This document shows, in pieces, positions 42,939 through 52,822 of a DNA stretch of 64,000 nt (the first letter of the stretch is position 1; every line of letters starts with the position of its first letter). Made by a program: the position numbers and the translations under genes. Under the pieces are notes generated by a model, which was given only the letters and a program-made list of their open reading frames with translations, ran no database searches and was not told the origin of the DNA. Source of the DNA: Fluviispira sanaruensis (GTDB lineage Bacteria; Bdellovibrionota_B; Oligoflexia; Silvanigrellales; Silvanigrellaceae); assembly GCF_004295685.1 (NCBI RefSeq), contig NZ_AP019368.1, forward strand, positions 3,115,501 to 3,179,500. Direction: 5' to 3'.

Positions 42939-44550
42939 ATTGAAATTCCGTTTAATAATACTTTTGATATTTTTAGCTTTGACTTTAATTGCTGGATTAA
43001 TATATTTTACAAACAAAAATAAAAGTAATTTATATACAGCCTTCGCTCAGACAAATAATAATGAAGTGATATCAGTCAATATGTCTGAATTTCCCCAAGT
43101 CCCTTGGGGGGATGATAACTCCATTACAGTGCATGTTTCAGAAACTTTTAGCACTGCTGTGCATGGGACATTAGCTAATATAAATTATTTGCGTAATATA
43201 GATAAAGCCAATGAAACGACTCTATTAAAAGACTATATCTGTGACTCCAAAAATTGTTTTGCTACTCTGAAAAAGGGAATGCGTTTTCACAATGGCCGCG
43301 AAGTCACCGCCTATGACGTAGAATTTTCTTTCTTAAGACAGCCGTTGATTAAAAAATTCGATTTTGCTACATCCATCTTAAATGACCTGATAGATATTGA
43401 AAATACAGCGAAGAACAAAATAAATTATATATTAGTAAACGGTATTCGCTACCCCTCGGGTATTATAAAAGGAATAAAGGTCAAAGATATCTACAATATT
43501 ATTTTCTACTTCAAAAGAGAGAATAATTTCTTTTTTCAAAAAGCTTCGGAGGGTAGAATACCTATTGTACCCATTGAAGAATTCGATGATAAATACATAC
43601 ACTGGAAACACTTTCCTGTAGGTTTTGGCAAATATAAGGTGGTCGCCGCCGATTATAAAAATTACATATTTTCCTTAGAACGTTTTCAAAACGAAGAGAA
43701 TATTCCAAAATATATTAAATTAATTTTCACCGATATGAATATCGGCGATGTTAAAATGTCACTTGAAGGCCCCAAACATGGATTCTCACCCTATGATAAG
43801 AAAATTATCTTTCCAAATATAAGTTCAAATATGGGTTTTATCTTTAACTACCAATCGGAACTTGGAAATAATCCCAACTTCCGCAAAGCCCTGTCTCTTG
43901 CCCTTGATCGTGAAAAGATAGCGCACCTTTCCCTGCATGGAGAGATGACTCCTGAAGATCAAATGCTTCCAAATTTTGGTTGGCACAAAGAGTACAGAGC
44001 AAAAATAGATATCCAAAAACAAAATGTAGCAGAAGCAAAAAAACTGCTTGAAAGAGTGCCCCACCATCTGTGGAAGAATAAAATAATAGCTATTCCAACT
44101 TTTTGGGCAAATATTAATTCATTAGATTATATTCTTGAAGTCAAACGACAACTCAGTAAAATAGGGCTCAATGTGGAATTTCTAGAAACCGATCCAAACT
44201 ACACTGAGTTCAGAGAAAATGATCCGAATGCTATTTTTTGGTCGGGTTTTGCTTTTGCCAGCGACGATCCTAATCGTAATTTTGCCTTCTTTTATAAAAG
44301 CCCTATTTATGTGCGAGAATACCCGAACGATCGCAAATTCGATGAATTGTTCTTGGCATCCACACAATACATGAGCAATGGGCCTCTTTACACACAAAAA
44401 CTTAGCGAATACTTTACCAAAAATAATATTATGGTCATAGTAGCAAATACTCGTATGGTGGTTTCATACGACACCCGAAAAATTGCGAGCCTAGGCTTAC
44501 AACCCAATGGATCAAAGTTATTACTTTGGGAGATTAAAGCACACGATTAA
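42931..44550 (+). CDS. peptide/oligopeptide-binding protein of SBP family 5 (copy 2)
   Basis: A 539-residue paralogue of the preceding protein, with the same blocks (KKGMRFHNGREVTAYDVEFSF, VGFGKYKVV, NFRKALSLALDREKIA, LPNFGWHKEYRA, YFTKNNIMVI) and the same N-terminal hydrophobic anchor (IILLIFLALTLIAGLIYF). It overlaps copy 1 by 8 bases and is 30 bases before the histidine kinase, so all three form one operon. The pair arose by tandem duplication. Without transporter genes, a sensing role is likely, but an unlinked transporter cannot be excluded. Confidence 0.86.
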   Translation: MIRLKFRLIILLIFLALTLIAGLIYFTNKNKSNLYTAFAQTNNNEVISVNMSEFPQVPWGDDNSITVHVSETFSTAVHGTLANINYLRNIDKANETTLLKDYICDSKNCFATLKKGMRFHNGREVTAYDVEFSFLRQPLIKKFDFATSILNDLIDIENTAKNKINYILVNGIRYPSGIIKGIKVKDIYNIIFYFKRENNFFFQKASEGRIPIVPIEEFDDKYIHWKHFPVGFGKYKVVAADYKNYIFSLERFQNEENIPKYIKLIFTDMNIGDVKMSLEGPKHGFSPYDKKIIFPNISSNMGFIFNYQSELGNNPNFRKALSLALDREKIAHLSLHGEMTPEDQMLPNFGWHKEYRAKIDIQKQNVAEAKKLLERVPHHLWKNKIIAIPTFWANINSLDYILEVKRQLSKIGLNVEFLETDPNYTEFRENDPNAIFWSGFAFASDDPNRNFAFFYKSPIYVREYPNDRKFDELFLASTQYMSNGPLYTQKLSEYFTKNNIMVIVANTRMVVSYDTRKIASLGLQPNGSKLLLWEIKAHD

Positions 44551-44579
44551 AGAAAATAATCTAAAGGTATTGAAAATTT

Positions 44580-46301
44580 ATGAGATTTAACATTCTCTAT
44601 TTCATATACATATATATACCTTCGTTTGTTATTTCTGTCATAATTGTGGTTATGAATATTTTTTTCACATCCTCGCAGTTAAAAGATTATTATCTTTCAA
44701 CCTATGGCTACACTGAATATCTCATGCAAAATAACTACTCCCTCGAAGCGTATAAACGCTTAGTTGAAGTGGCTTCATCTATCAATGTTTACGAAAGAGT
44801 AGAAAAGAGTAAATATTTTGCTGCAGAAATTTGGGAGTGCGAGCCTTGCGTGGAAGGAGATTTTCCTCTCTGGCATACGAATACTTCTTCTCTATATGAA
44901 AATGTTAAATATATTTTTGATTATGACTTTAGAAAAAAATATCCCTCAATGCTTATCTACAATGATTTCCTTATTATTTCTGTAAATTTTCCAATTTATT
45001 CTTATAAAATAAATGCTGATAAAGTGAGTAAAAATAAAAAATACACGCTTAAATTCTATAAAAAAATCTTAGATTTTGACTTCATAAAACATGACTCAAC
45101 ATTTATTGAAGCCTTTTTTATTTTGAATATTTATGTTTATCTGATATTACTAGCTATCTTACCCATCCCTATTTTTCTTTTCAAACGAAAAATTGAACGC
45201 AATACAGCCCGCGACCTTGCTTCACAAACACTTGAAAACGTAAAAAATATGATTGAACATGAGCTGATCAATCAAGAAAATATCTTAAAGTACCCATCTG
45301 ACTTTGACACAACGATCCAAGCTGTCTTGCATCACAACAAAGTAGCTCAAATCACGTTAAAATCTATTTTAATTGAAAGTTTAAATCCACTTGATATTTT
45401 ACAAAATGTTTGGAATGGAATAGGTAACAGTAAAATCAAACTCACTTGCAGTATTGCCATCAGAAATAAATTACGTTTTGATAAAACAACCTTATACTTA
45501 ATTTACAATACGATTTTAAAAAATGCGACTCACGATAGCCTTGGCACAAAAAAAATTCATGTCGATATTAAGCAGTGCAGTTTTTTGCGCACTCATAAAA
45601 GAATTATTTTCAAAATAAGCAATGATGGCATACCCATTGAGAAAAAAAATCGCGAAAAAATATTTCAAGGATATTCGAACAAAAAAGAAGGACATGGAAT
45701 AGGCTTGAAAAATTTAAAAGAGATATTAAAAAAATCTGGTAGTGATTTAATCTTATCGAAACAAGAGAAAACCTGTTTTATTTTTGAATTAAATGTTTCG
45801 GATGAAAGATTTATTCTAACAAAATCTCTAACTATCCCTTGCCTGTTTGAAAAAGAACTGCCTGTCGTTAATCCATTGATTTCCGAGAATTTACCTTGGG
45901 TCGTTATTCTCGAAGACAACGAAATGATATGGCGTGGATGGGAAAAACGTATGTCCGATGCAAAAGTTTTTTTATTTAAAACACCGGATGAATTCTTTTA
46001 TTTTCTTGATGAAGAAAAAGTAAATGAACGTCCCTTTCTTTCGAAAGTAAAAGCAATAGTATCAGATTTTGATTTTGGCAACGGGGTTAATTTTATAAAT
46101 TCCAATTTGATCGGCGGACTCGAAAATGAAGAAGAAGAATTTATTGGAAAGCTTATATTATGCACAGGATTTAATGAAAAAATACAAGAAAGTATTCCTA
46201 TATACATGAGAGAAAAAATAGACTTATTTTTTCAGAAAAAACATATTTCATACTTTGAATTGAAAGCTATGATCGACGAGCAAGAGAAAGAAAAGATTTA
46301 G
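44580..46301 (+). CDS. membrane histidine kinase with C-terminal receiver domain
   Basis: The 573-residue protein has membrane segments at about 5-30 and 175-205, enclosing a sensor domain of about 145 residues that faces the periplasm. A helical linker (NVKNMIEHELINQEN) may carry the phosphorylated histidine, though no strong H-box is seen. An HATPase core follows: N-box NTILKNATHDS, ISNDGIPI and GHGIGLKNLKEIL. Residues 435-573 resemble a receiver domain (VVILEDNEMIWRGWEKRM with acidic residues, AIVSDFDFG with the likely phospho-Asp). It is the third gene of the binding-protein operon and may read their ligand state. Confidence 0.85.
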   Translation: MRFNILYFIYIYIPSFVISVIIVVMNIFFTSSQLKDYYLSTYGYTEYLMQNNYSLEAYKRLVEVASSINVYERVEKSKYFAAEIWECEPCVEGDFPLWHTNTSSLYENVKYIFDYDFRKKYPSMLIYNDFLIISVNFPIYSYKINADKVSKNKKYTLKFYKKILDFDFIKHDSTFIEAFFILNIYVYLILLAILPIPIFLFKRKIERNTARDLASQTLENVKNMIEHELINQENILKYPSDFDTTIQAVLHHNKVAQITLKSILIESLNPLDILQNVWNGIGNSKIKLTCSIAIRNKLRFDKTTLYLIYNTILKNATHDSLGTKKIHVDIKQCSFLRTHKRIIFKISNDGIPIEKKNREKIFQGYSNKKEGHGIGLKNLKEILKKSGSDLILSKQEKTCFIFELNVSDERFILTKSLTIPCLFEKELPVVNPLISENLPWVVILEDNEMIWRGWEKRMSDAKVFLFKTPDEFFYFLDEEKVNERPFLSKVKAIVSDFDFGNGVNFINSNLIGGLENEEEEFIGKLILCTGFNEKIQESIPIYMREKIDLFFQKKHISYFELKAMIDEQEKEKI

Positions 46302-46843
46302 AAATTATCAACTAAATTTTTGATTCGTGTAAAGCTATCACCAAAAAAGCATTTTTTATGAATCATTTTTCGGGCAATTAAAGAAAACTTTTCCATAGGA
46401 ATTTTAAGTCTTCTGATAAGAACCAAAATACGGACGAGCTCTCTCCGTGATTCTATAGATAATTCTTTATCAATTTGGATAATTTCCTTTAAAAACTCGG
46501 AAGTATTTTCGTTTAAATGTAACTCTTGATTTGTCGTTATGAAAAAAATTTGAATCAGTTCTGGATACGTGATCCCAAAATAATCACTTAACTTTGTCAC
46601 AAGAATATAATCATCCAGAATTTTAATAGGGTTTTCATAGATCCTTTGTAAGGTCTTTAAACTGATTCCAAGTTTATGCGCCATTTCCTCTCGAGATTCT
46701 AAAGAAAATGTTAGAAAATATTCAACTTGCGAACTTGATTCCTTAAGGGCTTTAATTTTAAATTGATTGTCTGAGTTTCCCGAAATTACAAGCAGCATTT
46801 GGTTTAATTTATGTACAATATTGTTAGCGACAATTATTTCCAT
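46298..46843 (-). CDS. putative helix-turn-helix DNA-binding protein
   Basis: The 181-residue protein has a helix-turn-helix-like segment SREEMAHKLGISLKTLQRIY near residue 50 with no known partner domain; the rest is helical (ELVRILVLIRRLKIPMEKF). It is convergent with the histidine kinase gene and overlaps its stop by 4 bases. It may regulate nearby genes, possibly as the output of the kinase, although it has no receiver domain itself. Confidence 0.6.
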   Translation of the reverse strand: MEIIVANNIVHKLNQMLLVISGNSDNQFKIKALKESSSQVEYFLTFSLESREEMAHKLGISLKTLQRIYENPIKILDDYILVTKLSDYFGITYPELIQIFFITTNQELHLNENTSEFLKEIIQIDKELSIESRRELVRILVLIRRLKIPMEKFSLIARKMIHKKCFFGDSFTRIKNLVDNF

Positions 46844-47505
46844 TTTAAACTCATATTTAGAATAATATTTGAAAAACGCGATTTAAAAGATAATCTCCAA
46901 TCGAGAAAAAGCTATTTTTCTTACTCAGATTAAAACACAGACTTAACAAAAATACAAATATTTTTCTCCTTTATTGTAATACTACACGAAATAATTCAAT
47001 TGATTTTTGTATTAATTCTTTTTGCATAGTCCAAGAAATGATCGATTTTCGATCATTTTGTATTTGTCGGTTCTTTAAAAACTACTCCTTGCAGTTCTCA
47101 ATTTCATTCTTAAGATTTATACTTATAAAAATTTTTAATTTTTTGACAAATAAAGTGAATACAAAAATGGCTTTTTAATTTTACCTATGATTAAAAATAA
47201 ATTTAAAATTTAATTTTTAATAAAGCCAAAATACTTTTTTTATATTTTAACCATATTAACCCTAGAACAGACAACTTTGTCTCCAACCTTACATATTCAC
47301 TGATGAATTCTTGCTAACATTCGTCCTCGCAATTTATATTCTCAACAAAGGTAGACTTAAAAATTAAAATTTAAGTCCACCACAATAAATTCATACAGGA
47401 TCGATACGCTTAGTAAGCCTATTGATAGAATTAATTAATAAAATACTTTTTAATAAAACATATTTAAATTTGATTTGTATTTAATATTGCCTTTAGGAGA
47501 ATATA
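46844..47505. other. long intergenic region with two inverted repeats
   Basis: The 660 bases hold no supported gene. A perfect 10-3-10 palindrome AAATGATCGA/TCGATCATTT lies at 47036-47058, and a 12-base hairpin with one mismatch (GGTAGACTTAAA/TTTAAGTCCACC) at 47350-47381. They may be operators, terminators or remnants. Confidence 0.45.
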
Positions 47506-47724
47506 GTGGAAGCTTTAATCAATAAAATTTACGAAGATACTATTTGCTCTTTAAAAAATTTATCAAACCTGCAGCTTGATTATTTTTATAATTATTTTAA
47601 GCATGAGTATTTTTATCAGTCACATTACTCAAGCCAAGAATGCTTTAAAGATAAAAAGAAAGTGCTAAAAATTTATCGTTCAATTAAAAAAGAAAAGCTT
47701 AGACGTTTACCCGAAGCAATTTAA
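47506..47724 (+). CDS. small protein of 72 residues, unknown
   Basis: The gene starts at GTG 47506 behind AGGAGA. The protein has an N-terminal amphipathic region (EALINKIYEDTICSLKNLSN), a tyrosine/phenylalanine-rich middle (DYFYNYFKHEYFYQSH) and a strongly basic C-terminus (KKKVLKIYRSIKKEKLRR). It has no signal or membrane segment. No family is recognised; it is convergent with udk. Confidence 0.5.
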   Translation: MEALINKIYEDTICSLKNLSNLQLDYFYNYFKHEYFYQSHYSSQECFKDKKKVLKIYRSIKKEKLRRLPEAI

Positions 47725-47731
47725 TACACAA

Positions 47732-48442
47732 TTAATTTACCCAAACTTCTCGAAGTACTTTAAGAGAAAGTTCTGCAATAATAGTTTCAAAAGAGTGTTC
47801 GCCGGAAACAACGAGATCGGCTTTATTCTTTCCTGGTTCTACGAAAATATTGTGCATTGGACTCACAGTGGCTTTGAATTGATTTTGCACAGACTCAGCA
47901 GTTCTTCCTCTTTCTCTCACATCTCTTTTTAAACGTCTTTCAAACCTCACTTCTTCAGGTGCATCAATAAATATTTTATGATTTATTCGTTTCTCAGTAT
48001 CAGAATCATTAAATAATAACACTCCCTCAACAATAACGATCGGTTTAGGAGTTACAATTTGATTGCCAATTAAACGACAATGTTTGGCAAAATCATACAT
48101 TGGCAAGGTCACACATTTGCCAATTGAAAGTTCATCTAAATGGGAAACTAACAGAGGAAATTCTATAATATCTGGATGATCAAAATTAATTTGTTGACGC
48201 TGTTCAAAAGAAAGGTGGGTTAAATCTTTATAATATGCATCTTGGCTGATATGTAAAACATGATCCTTTCCCAAAAAATTCACTAACTGACGACAGAAAG
48301 TGGTTTTACCACTGCCGGATCCCCCACAGACGCCAATTACATAGGGTTGAGAAATGCCACTATCACTTGCGTGCGTCATCCCCTTCGCTTTTCGCACTTT
48401 ATGCTCAAGAGAATGCAGTTTGTATGCGTGTTTTTGCCACAT
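47732..48442 (-). CDS. udk: uridine kinase
   Basis: Uridine kinase makes UMP and CMP in pyrimidine salvage. The 236-residue protein has the P-loop GVCGGSGSGKTTFCRQL near residue 40, DAYYKDLTHLSFEQRQQINFDHPD (the substrate-binding region of the family), MYDFAKHCR and VIVEGVLLF. A roughly 30-residue N-terminal extension precedes the core; an internal start is possible. It stands alone between the small gene and the methylmalonyl operon, which is divergent. Confidence 0.93.
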   Translation of the reverse strand: MWQKHAYKLHSLEHKVRKAKGMTHASDSGISQPYVIGVCGGSGSGKTTFCRQLVNFLGKDHVLHISQDAYYKDLTHLSFEQRQQINFDHPDIIEFPLLVSHLDELSIGKCVTLPMYDFAKHCRLIGNQIVTPKPIVIVEGVLLFNDSDTEKRINHKIFIDAPEEVRFERRLKRDVRERGRTAESVQNQFKATVSPMHNIFVEPGKNKADLVVSGEHSFETIIAELSLKVLREVWVN

Positions 48443-48604
48443 AATTCAACTTCCTTTGTAAATATTTTCCAAAACAGCAGATTTTTAGCCCCAAATGCTT
48501 ACAAATGCAAGTGACCTTTCTAAAATGTTGCAAAAATCAAATCAATAACTACACTTACCTTTGTACTCAGCTTTTATAGTTACTCAATACAGGGATCTTT
48601 ATTT

Positions 48605-49096
48605 ATGAAGTCAATCCTCTGCTCTACAGCAAAGTTTTCTCTGCAAGTATGCGCAAACCATGAAGATAATTCAGGAACTCATATTTTGGGTGGTGTTTCA
48701 TTTAGCAAAATCCCACGTATTCTCATTGCCAAATGTGGACTTGATGGACATGATCGAGGAGCAAAATACATAGCCCGCGCTCTCCGTGATGCTGGCATGG
48801 AAGTCATTTACACAGGAATTCGTCAATCACCTGAAGATGTTGCAATGACCGCAGTGCAAGAAGACGTTGATCTCGTCGGTCTTTCCCTTCTCTCAGGAGC
48901 GCACAATACTCTTTTTCCTAAACTCCTCGCAGCTTTAAAATTGAATGGTGGTGAAGACATACCTGTATTTGGTGGCGGAGTGATTCCAGACTCTGACATT
49001 CCTCATCTTAAATCCTTAGGGATAAAGGCAATTTTCACCCCTGGCACCCGCGTCGAAGATGTAATTATTGAAATTAAAAAAATTCTTGAAGGATAA
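48605..49096 (+). CDS. B12-binding subunit of methylmalonyl-CoA mutase
   Basis: The 163-residue protein carries the cobalamin motif [16 protein letters not shown] (Asp47, His49, Gly52, the DxHxxG base-off motif), LSLLSGAH and FGGGVIP. It is a stand-alone B12 domain, as in bacteria and archaea whose mutase catalytic and cobalamin domains are separate chains. The large catalytic subunit is not in this window. The N-terminal 35 residues are atypical and the start may be further inside, but no better ribosome-binding site is seen. It opens the operon for propionyl-CoA to succinyl-CoA conversion. Confidence 0.9.
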   Translation: MKSILCSTAKFSLQVCANHEDNSGTHILGGVSFSKIPRILIAKCGLDGHDRGAKYIARALRDAGMEVIYTGIRQSPEDVAMTAVQEDVDLVGLSLLSGAHNTLFPKLLAALKLNGGEDIPVFGGGVIPDSDIPHLKSLGIKAIFTPGTRVEDVIIEIKKILEG

Positions 49097-49100
49097 AAAA

Positions 49101-50657
49101 ATGACACTTTCAACAGAAGGATCCATAAAAAAATTGAGAGAAGTTCGCGTTAAAACTTTTGAAGGCGGTGGGGCAAAAAGAGTCGATGCCCAGCATGAAA
49201 AAGGTAAAATGACCGCGAGAGAGCGTATTTATGAGTTGCTCGATCCCAGCTCTTTTGTTGAGCATGGTGCATTTGTAACCCACAATTGTGATCAATTTGG
49301 CTTAGAAAAGCAAAAGTTTTTAGGGGATGGAGTGATCACGGGTTACGGCACGATTGGAGGACGCGCTGTATATGTTTTTGCCCAAGATTTTACAGTTTTA
49401 GGCGGTTCTCTTGGTGAAATGCATGCAAAGAAAATCTGTCAGGTTATGGAGCTTGCCATCCAAAATGGAACACCCATTATAGGTTTAAATGACAGCGGTG
49501 GGGCACGCATTCAGGAAGGTGTTTCGAGTCTTGGTGGGTATGCAGACATTTTTTATCGCAACACACTTGCAAGTGGTGTCATTCCGCAAATCAGTGCCAT
49601 ACTTGGGCCATGTGCGGGTGGAGCAGTCTATTCACCTGCTATTACTGATTTTATAATCATGACCCAAACAACTTCACATATGTTCATCACAGGCCCAGAT
49701 GTGATTAAAACCGTAACAGGGGAAGACGTCGATTTTGAAACGCTTGGAGGAGCGGATACGCATTACAGCAAAAGTGGTGTGGCCGATGCATCGTGTATAG
49801 ATGAATATCAAACAATTTCTTTTATAAAAAAATTATTAAGCTATATCCCACAAAATAATTTAGAAATCCCCGCAATTATTCCAACAACTGATCCTGTCGA
49901 TCGAGCCGATCCTGAGCTCAATTCTTTGATTCCAGATAATCCAAACCAACCATATAGCATGCGAGAAGTCATAAAAAGAGTTTGTGATATTGACTCATTT
50001 TTAGAGTTACAAACCTCATTTGCAAAAAATATGATTATTGGCTTCGCACGTTTGAGCGGAAACTCGATCGGAATTGTGGCAAATGACCCAATGAACTTAG
50101 CAGGTGTGCTTGATATCAATGCAAGTATAAAAGCTGCTCGATTTGTGCGTTTCTGCGATGCATTTAATATTCCACTTATTGTCTTCACCGATGTCCCAGG
50201 CTTTTTACCAGGGACAGATCAAGAATGGCGAGGGATTATTAAGCACGGAGCAAAATTACTTTATGCGTTTAGCGAGGCCACCGTTCCACGTTTTACTGTC
50301 ATAACCCGTAAAGCTTATGGTGGCGCTTATGATGTTATGAATTCAAAACATATTGGTGCAGATTACAATATTGCTTGGCCGACAGCTGAAATTGCAGTGA
50401 TGGGGCCAGAAGGTGCATGCAATATTATATTTAAAAATGAAATTTCTAAAGCATCCAATCCTGACGAAAAAAGAAAAGAATTAATTCAAAATTATAAAGA
50501 CACCTTTGCCAATCCATACGTAACAGCACAAAAAGGATTTTTAGATGACATAATTGAGCCTAAGTTAACACGAAAATATCTTATAAATGCTCTTTCTGTA
50601 AATAAAAATAAAAGAAAAATATTACCTAAAAGAAAGCATGGCAATATTCCTCTTTAA
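49101..50657 (+). CDS. pccB: propionyl-CoA carboxylase carboxyltransferase (beta) subunit
   Basis: The 518-residue protein has two crotonase-like carboxyltransferase domains with GKMTARERIYELLDPSSFVE near the start, LNDSGGARIQEGVSSLGGY, ISAILGPCAGGAVYSPA (acyl-CoA pocket) and VPGFLPGTDQEW...GAYDVMNSK (C-terminal domain). The start is ATG 49101 behind AAGGATA; the longer frame from 49068 overlaps the previous gene. It transfers the carboxyl group from biotin to propionyl-CoA. Acetyl-CoA cannot be excluded as a substrate, but the operon (mutase subunit, MeaB, epimerase) points to propionyl-CoA. Confidence 0.92.
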   Translation: MTLSTEGSIKKLREVRVKTFEGGGAKRVDAQHEKGKMTARERIYELLDPSSFVEHGAFVTHNCDQFGLEKQKFLGDGVITGYGTIGGRAVYVFAQDFTVLGGSLGEMHAKKICQVMELAIQNGTPIIGLNDSGGARIQEGVSSLGGYADIFYRNTLASGVIPQISAILGPCAGGAVYSPAITDFIIMTQTTSHMFITGPDVIKTVTGEDVDFETLGGADTHYSKSGVADASCIDEYQTISFIKKLLSYIPQNNLEIPAIIPTTDPVDRADPELNSLIPDNPNQPYSMREVIKRVCDIDSFLELQTSFAKNMIIGFARLSGNSIGIVANDPMNLAGVLDINASIKAARFVRFCDAFNIPLIVFTDVPGFLPGTDQEWRGIIKHGAKLLYAFSEATVPRFTVITRKAYGGAYDVMNSKHIGADYNIAWPTAEIAVMGPEGACNIIFKNEISKASNPDEKRKELIQNYKDTFANPYVTAQKGFLDDIIEPKLTRKYLINALSVNKNKRKILPKRKHGNIPL

Positions 50658-50696
50658 TAATTTTATAAATTTTCATTTTAATAAAAGGCAAAACGA

Positions 50697-52241
50697 ATGA
50701 GTCAGAAAAAAAATTATGATCTAAAACATAAACCTTTTAAAAAAGTACTGATAGCAAATAGAGGAGAAATTGCAGTTCGTATTATCCGCGCATGTCGAGA
50801 TTTGGATTTGAGCCCATTGGCTGTCTATTCCACAGCAGATCTCAACTCGCGCCATGTTGCACTTGCAGATGCCGCAGTCTGCATTGGTAACGGACCTAGC
50901 AACGAAAGTTATTTAAACATTGAAAATATTCTGAATGCTGCAAAAGAATTGGGCGCCGAAGCTGTTCATCCTGGATTTGGTTTTCTTTCAGAAAACTCTG
51001 AATTTGCCAATGCCGTTCTTTCTGCAAATCTTATCTGGATAGGTCCATCCCCCCTCGCAATTCAAACGATGGGCGATAAGACTGTAGCAAAAAAAAAGGT
51101 AACAGAAGCGGGAGTGCCTTGTTGCCCAGGAAAAAATGATCCTCTAAAAGAGATAAAGGAATTAAAAGAAATTGCGCAAAAAATTGGATATCCAATGATC
51201 TTAAAAGCCGCGGCGGGAGGGGGCGGAAGAGGAATGCGTGTCGTTCGTTCAGATAAAGAGCTCAGTGAAGCTTTTAACTCCTGCCAAAAAGAAGCATTAA
51301 GTTACTTTGGTAATGCAGATGTTTTTTGTGAAAAATATATTGAACACCCTCGGCATATTGAATTTCAAATTCTTGCTGATAGCTATGGAAATGTCGTGCA
51401 TTTATTTGAAAGAGATTGCACGATACAAAGAAGACATCAAAAATTAATAGAAGAAGCTCCTTCGAGTTATATCAGCGAAGAAACTAGAAAAAAAATGGGG
51501 GAAATCGCAGTTAAAGCTGCAAAAAGTGTTGGATATGTTAACGCTGGAACGGTTGAATTTATTTTGGAATCCCCTACCCAATTTTATTTTATGGAAATGA
51601 ACACTCGCATTCAAGTAGAGCATCCAGTGACTGAAATGATCTCAGGAGTAGATCTTTTGCAAATGCAATTAAAAATTGCGATGGGAGAAAAAATTCCCTT
51701 TGAACAAAAAGATCTCACAATAAGAGGTTGGGCATTTGAAGCGAGAATTAACTCTGAAGATCCCTATAATAATTTCAGACCTGACCCTGGTACAATTGAG
51801 GAAGTCGAATTCCCAGCAGGTCCTGGTATTCGAGTAGATTCGCATATTTACTCTGGATATAAAATTCCTGAATTTTATGATTCTATGATTGCAAAACTGA
51901 TTGTATGTGGTTCCAATCGATCTGATGCCATGAATAAGTTGAAACGTGCATTAAATGAATTTCACATTGATGGCATCCAAACTACAATACCTTTTCATCA
52001 AGCTCTCCTAGAAAATAAAGATTTCCGTGCAGGAAATTACACAACAAGATTTATTGAAGAAAACGGACATCTACTAGAAGAAATTGAAGAAAAAAGAGAT
52101 GACATATCTGTGTTTGAAGCATGTGCAATAGCCATAAAAATTGTTGAAAATAAAACACATGGCGAAGCCAGGCCACATACAATAATTGAAAGTCAAGAAC
52201 CGTGGAAGATTGCTTTTCTTAGTGAAAGCACACGAAGATAA
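50697..52241 (+). CDS. pccA: biotin carboxylase subunit of propionyl-CoA carboxylase
   Basis: The 514-residue ATP-grasp enzyme carboxylates biotin. It shows KKVLIANRGEIAVRIIRACRD, the glycine loop AAAGGGGRGMRVV, EKYIEHPRHIEFQ, ERDCTIQRRHQKLIEEAPS and MNTRIQVEHPVTE, in the order typical of biotin carboxylase, and a C-terminal domain ending near residue 450 with a helical tail. The biotinyl carrier is a separate gene directly downstream, unlike mammalian-type PCC alpha, where it is fused. Confidence 0.93.
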   Translation: MSQKKNYDLKHKPFKKVLIANRGEIAVRIIRACRDLDLSPLAVYSTADLNSRHVALADAAVCIGNGPSNESYLNIENILNAAKELGAEAVHPGFGFLSENSEFANAVLSANLIWIGPSPLAIQTMGDKTVAKKKVTEAGVPCCPGKNDPLKEIKELKEIAQKIGYPMILKAAAGGGGRGMRVVRSDKELSEAFNSCQKEALSYFGNADVFCEKYIEHPRHIEFQILADSYGNVVHLFERDCTIQRRHQKLIEEAPSSYISEETRKKMGEIAVKAAKSVGYVNAGTVEFILESPTQFYFMEMNTRIQVEHPVTEMISGVDLLQMQLKIAMGEKIPFEQKDLTIRGWAFEARINSEDPYNNFRPDPGTIEEVEFPAGPGIRVDSHIYSGYKIPEFYDSMIAKLIVCGSNRSDAMNKLKRALNEFHIDGIQTTIPFHQALLENKDFRAGNYTTRFIEENGHLLEEIEEKRDDISVFEACAIAIKIVENKTHGEARPHTIIESQEPWKIAFLSESTRR

Positions 52242-52255
52242 ATGGAGTTTAATAA

Positions 52256-52813
52256 ATGAAAATGAATGTGCAAAAAAATTCTAACACAAAGAATTTTCAA
52301 GTAGAGATTTCTTGTACAACAGATCTTACTCACTTAGCGAATGGCGACTACTTTAGTGTTTCTTTATCCGAAGAAAATGATAATCCTAAAAATTATTCAG
52401 TCTGTCTACTTGCTGACGGACGAAGTTACTTAATCAATAATAAAATAGTGCGCATAGAAAAAATTAAAGCAAAAAAAAGAAATGATTTTTATCGTATTGC
52501 TGTTAAGAATCAAGGTTTACTCACACACAATCATTTCCATGTCACTCCTATTAGAGCTGTTAACCCAAAAGTCACAGTTAGCAATTTTGGGGGTGGAGAG
52601 ATGAAATCGCCCATGACTGGAAAAATTATTTCTATTCTTATTCAAAATGATTCATTTGTAAAAGAAGGGGATACTTTAGTTATTATTGAAGCAATGAAAA
52701 TGGAAAATCGCATTCTTGCCGAATGTGATGGTAAAATAGCAAATTTAAATATAATTGCAGGTAATAATGTCAATGCAGGAGACTTACTTTTTAGTATTGT
52801 TCCTGCAAATTAA
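52256..52813 (+). CDS. biotin carboxyl carrier subunit
   Basis: The 185-residue protein ends with a biotinyl domain: KSPMTGKIISILI, then VIIEAMKMENRI with the biotin-attachment lysine Lys148, and AGDLLFSIVPAN. The first 100 residues form the linker domain that in alpha-type PCC subunits binds the beta subunit. So the carrier is split from the carboxylase at the domain boundary. It lies 14 bases after pccA and 9 before meaB. Confidence 0.9.
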   Translation: MKMNVQKNSNTKNFQVEISCTTDLTHLANGDYFSVSLSEENDNPKNYSVCLLADGRSYLINNKIVRIEKIKAKKRNDFYRIAVKNQGLLTHNHFHVTPIRAVNPKVTVSNFGGGEMKSPMTGKIISILIQNDSFVKEGDTLVIIEAMKMENRILAECDGKIANLNIIAGNNVNAGDLLFSIVPAN

Positions 52814-52822
52814 GGTTACAAA

